A DNA stretch of 5,788 bases from Desulfuromonadaceae bacterium GWB2_53_15 (GTDB lineage Bacteria > Desulfobacterota > Desulfuromonadia > Geobacterales > Pseudopelobacteraceae): positions 1-5,788 of the forward strand of contig MHXL01000118.1 of NCBI GenBank assembly GCA_001824455.1, read 5' to 3'. Under the pieces are notes generated by a model, which had not been told where the DNA came from, did no database searches, and saw only the letters and a program-made list of their open reading frames with translations. This document shows, one piece after another, positions 5,606 through 5,788 of the stretch. Position 1 is the stretch's first letter. Each line of letters opens with the position of its first letter. A program made the translations under genes and the position numbers.

Positions 5606-5788
5606 ATGACCAAAACGGCACCCGATATATCCCTTCCACGTGGAGTCAGTGACTTTCTGCCCGAGACAGCCGCCAAGATCGGTTATATCGAGGCCAAGAT
5701 CCGTCGTGTGTTTGAGCTGTGGGGTTTCCGGCGCGTAATCACCCCCAAGCTTGAGTACGAAGATGTCATGGCAATCGGCATGGGAGAC
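5606..5788 (+). CDS. hisZ: ATP phosphoribosyltransferase regulatory subunit HisZ; 3' end beyond window
   Basis: HisZ is a catalytically inactive paralogue of histidyl-tRNA synthetase that joins short-form HisG to make the first enzyme of histidine synthesis and gives it histidine feedback control; cytoplasmic. Sixty-one codons are visible, running off the end in frame. [12 protein letters not shown] (residues 9-20) and [13 protein letters not shown] (39-51) followed by GMGD are the N-terminal motif 1 region of this class II synthetase fold. True histidyl-tRNA synthetases usually read RGTRDILP here, and GV-DFLP favours HisZ; the missing C-terminus would settle it. ATG 5606 is the first in-frame start and gives a normal short N-terminus. 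Its Shine-Dalgarno is poor: only GGAAA (5593-5597) between the repeat and the start. No clear promoter lies between the repeat and the gene. Confidence 0.87.
   Translation, partial: MTKTAPDISLPRGVSDFLPETAAKIGYIEAKIRRVFELWGFRRVITPKLEYEDVMAIGMGD

Noticed and set aside
5397..5676. Minus-strand frames across the 3' repeat and the hisZ start
   Set aside because: They derive from the palindromic repeat and overlap recognised genes.

Overview
The window looks like a chromosomal segment from a Geobacter-type bacterium (Desulfuromonadota, Geobacterales). The evidence is gene content and order: a B12-dependent methylmalonyl-CoA mutase large subunit without its cobalamin domain, methylmalonyl-CoA epimerase, a cysteine-free porin resembling OmpJ of Geobacter sulfurreducens, an exported beta-propeller protein, and hisZ. 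From memory this matches the ompJ neighbourhood of Geobacter. I could not run a search, so genus and species stay open. All genes are on the + strand.

Layout. Positions 1-1371 hold the 3' part of the mutase large subunit. Positions 1372-1577 are a spacer filled largely by a MITE-like element: two 28-nt inverted arms (24/28 complementary) around a non-coding core. It ends just before methylmalonyl-CoA epimerase (1578-1982), which uses a TTG start. Positions 1983-2520 are a 538-base non-coding region with a good sigma70-type promoter (2071-2098) and a long structured leader: a perfect 12-bp palindrome, an 18-bp hairpin with a short T-run, and a second small hairpin. The porin follows (2521-3864) and ends in a strong intrinsic terminator (3891-3918). 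A compact promoter (3955-3983) drives the exported propeller protein (4015-5505). A 90-nt palindromic repeat (5502-5591) supplies that gene's stop codon and ends 14 nt before hisZ (5606 to the window edge).

How the genes work together. Mutase and epimerase are consecutive steps between succinyl-CoA and (S)-methylmalonyl-CoA, used for propionate formation or use and for odd-chain and branched-chain metabolism. The porin and propeller protein are envelope genes with separate promoters. HisZ is the regulatory subunit of the first histidine-biosynthesis enzyme and is unrelated in function. The window holds at least four transcription units. The less ordinary content is between the genes: two unrelated palindromic repeat families that touch coding signals, and an unexplained leader of about 400 nt before the porin. 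I see no CRISPR, defence, phage or biosynthetic system.
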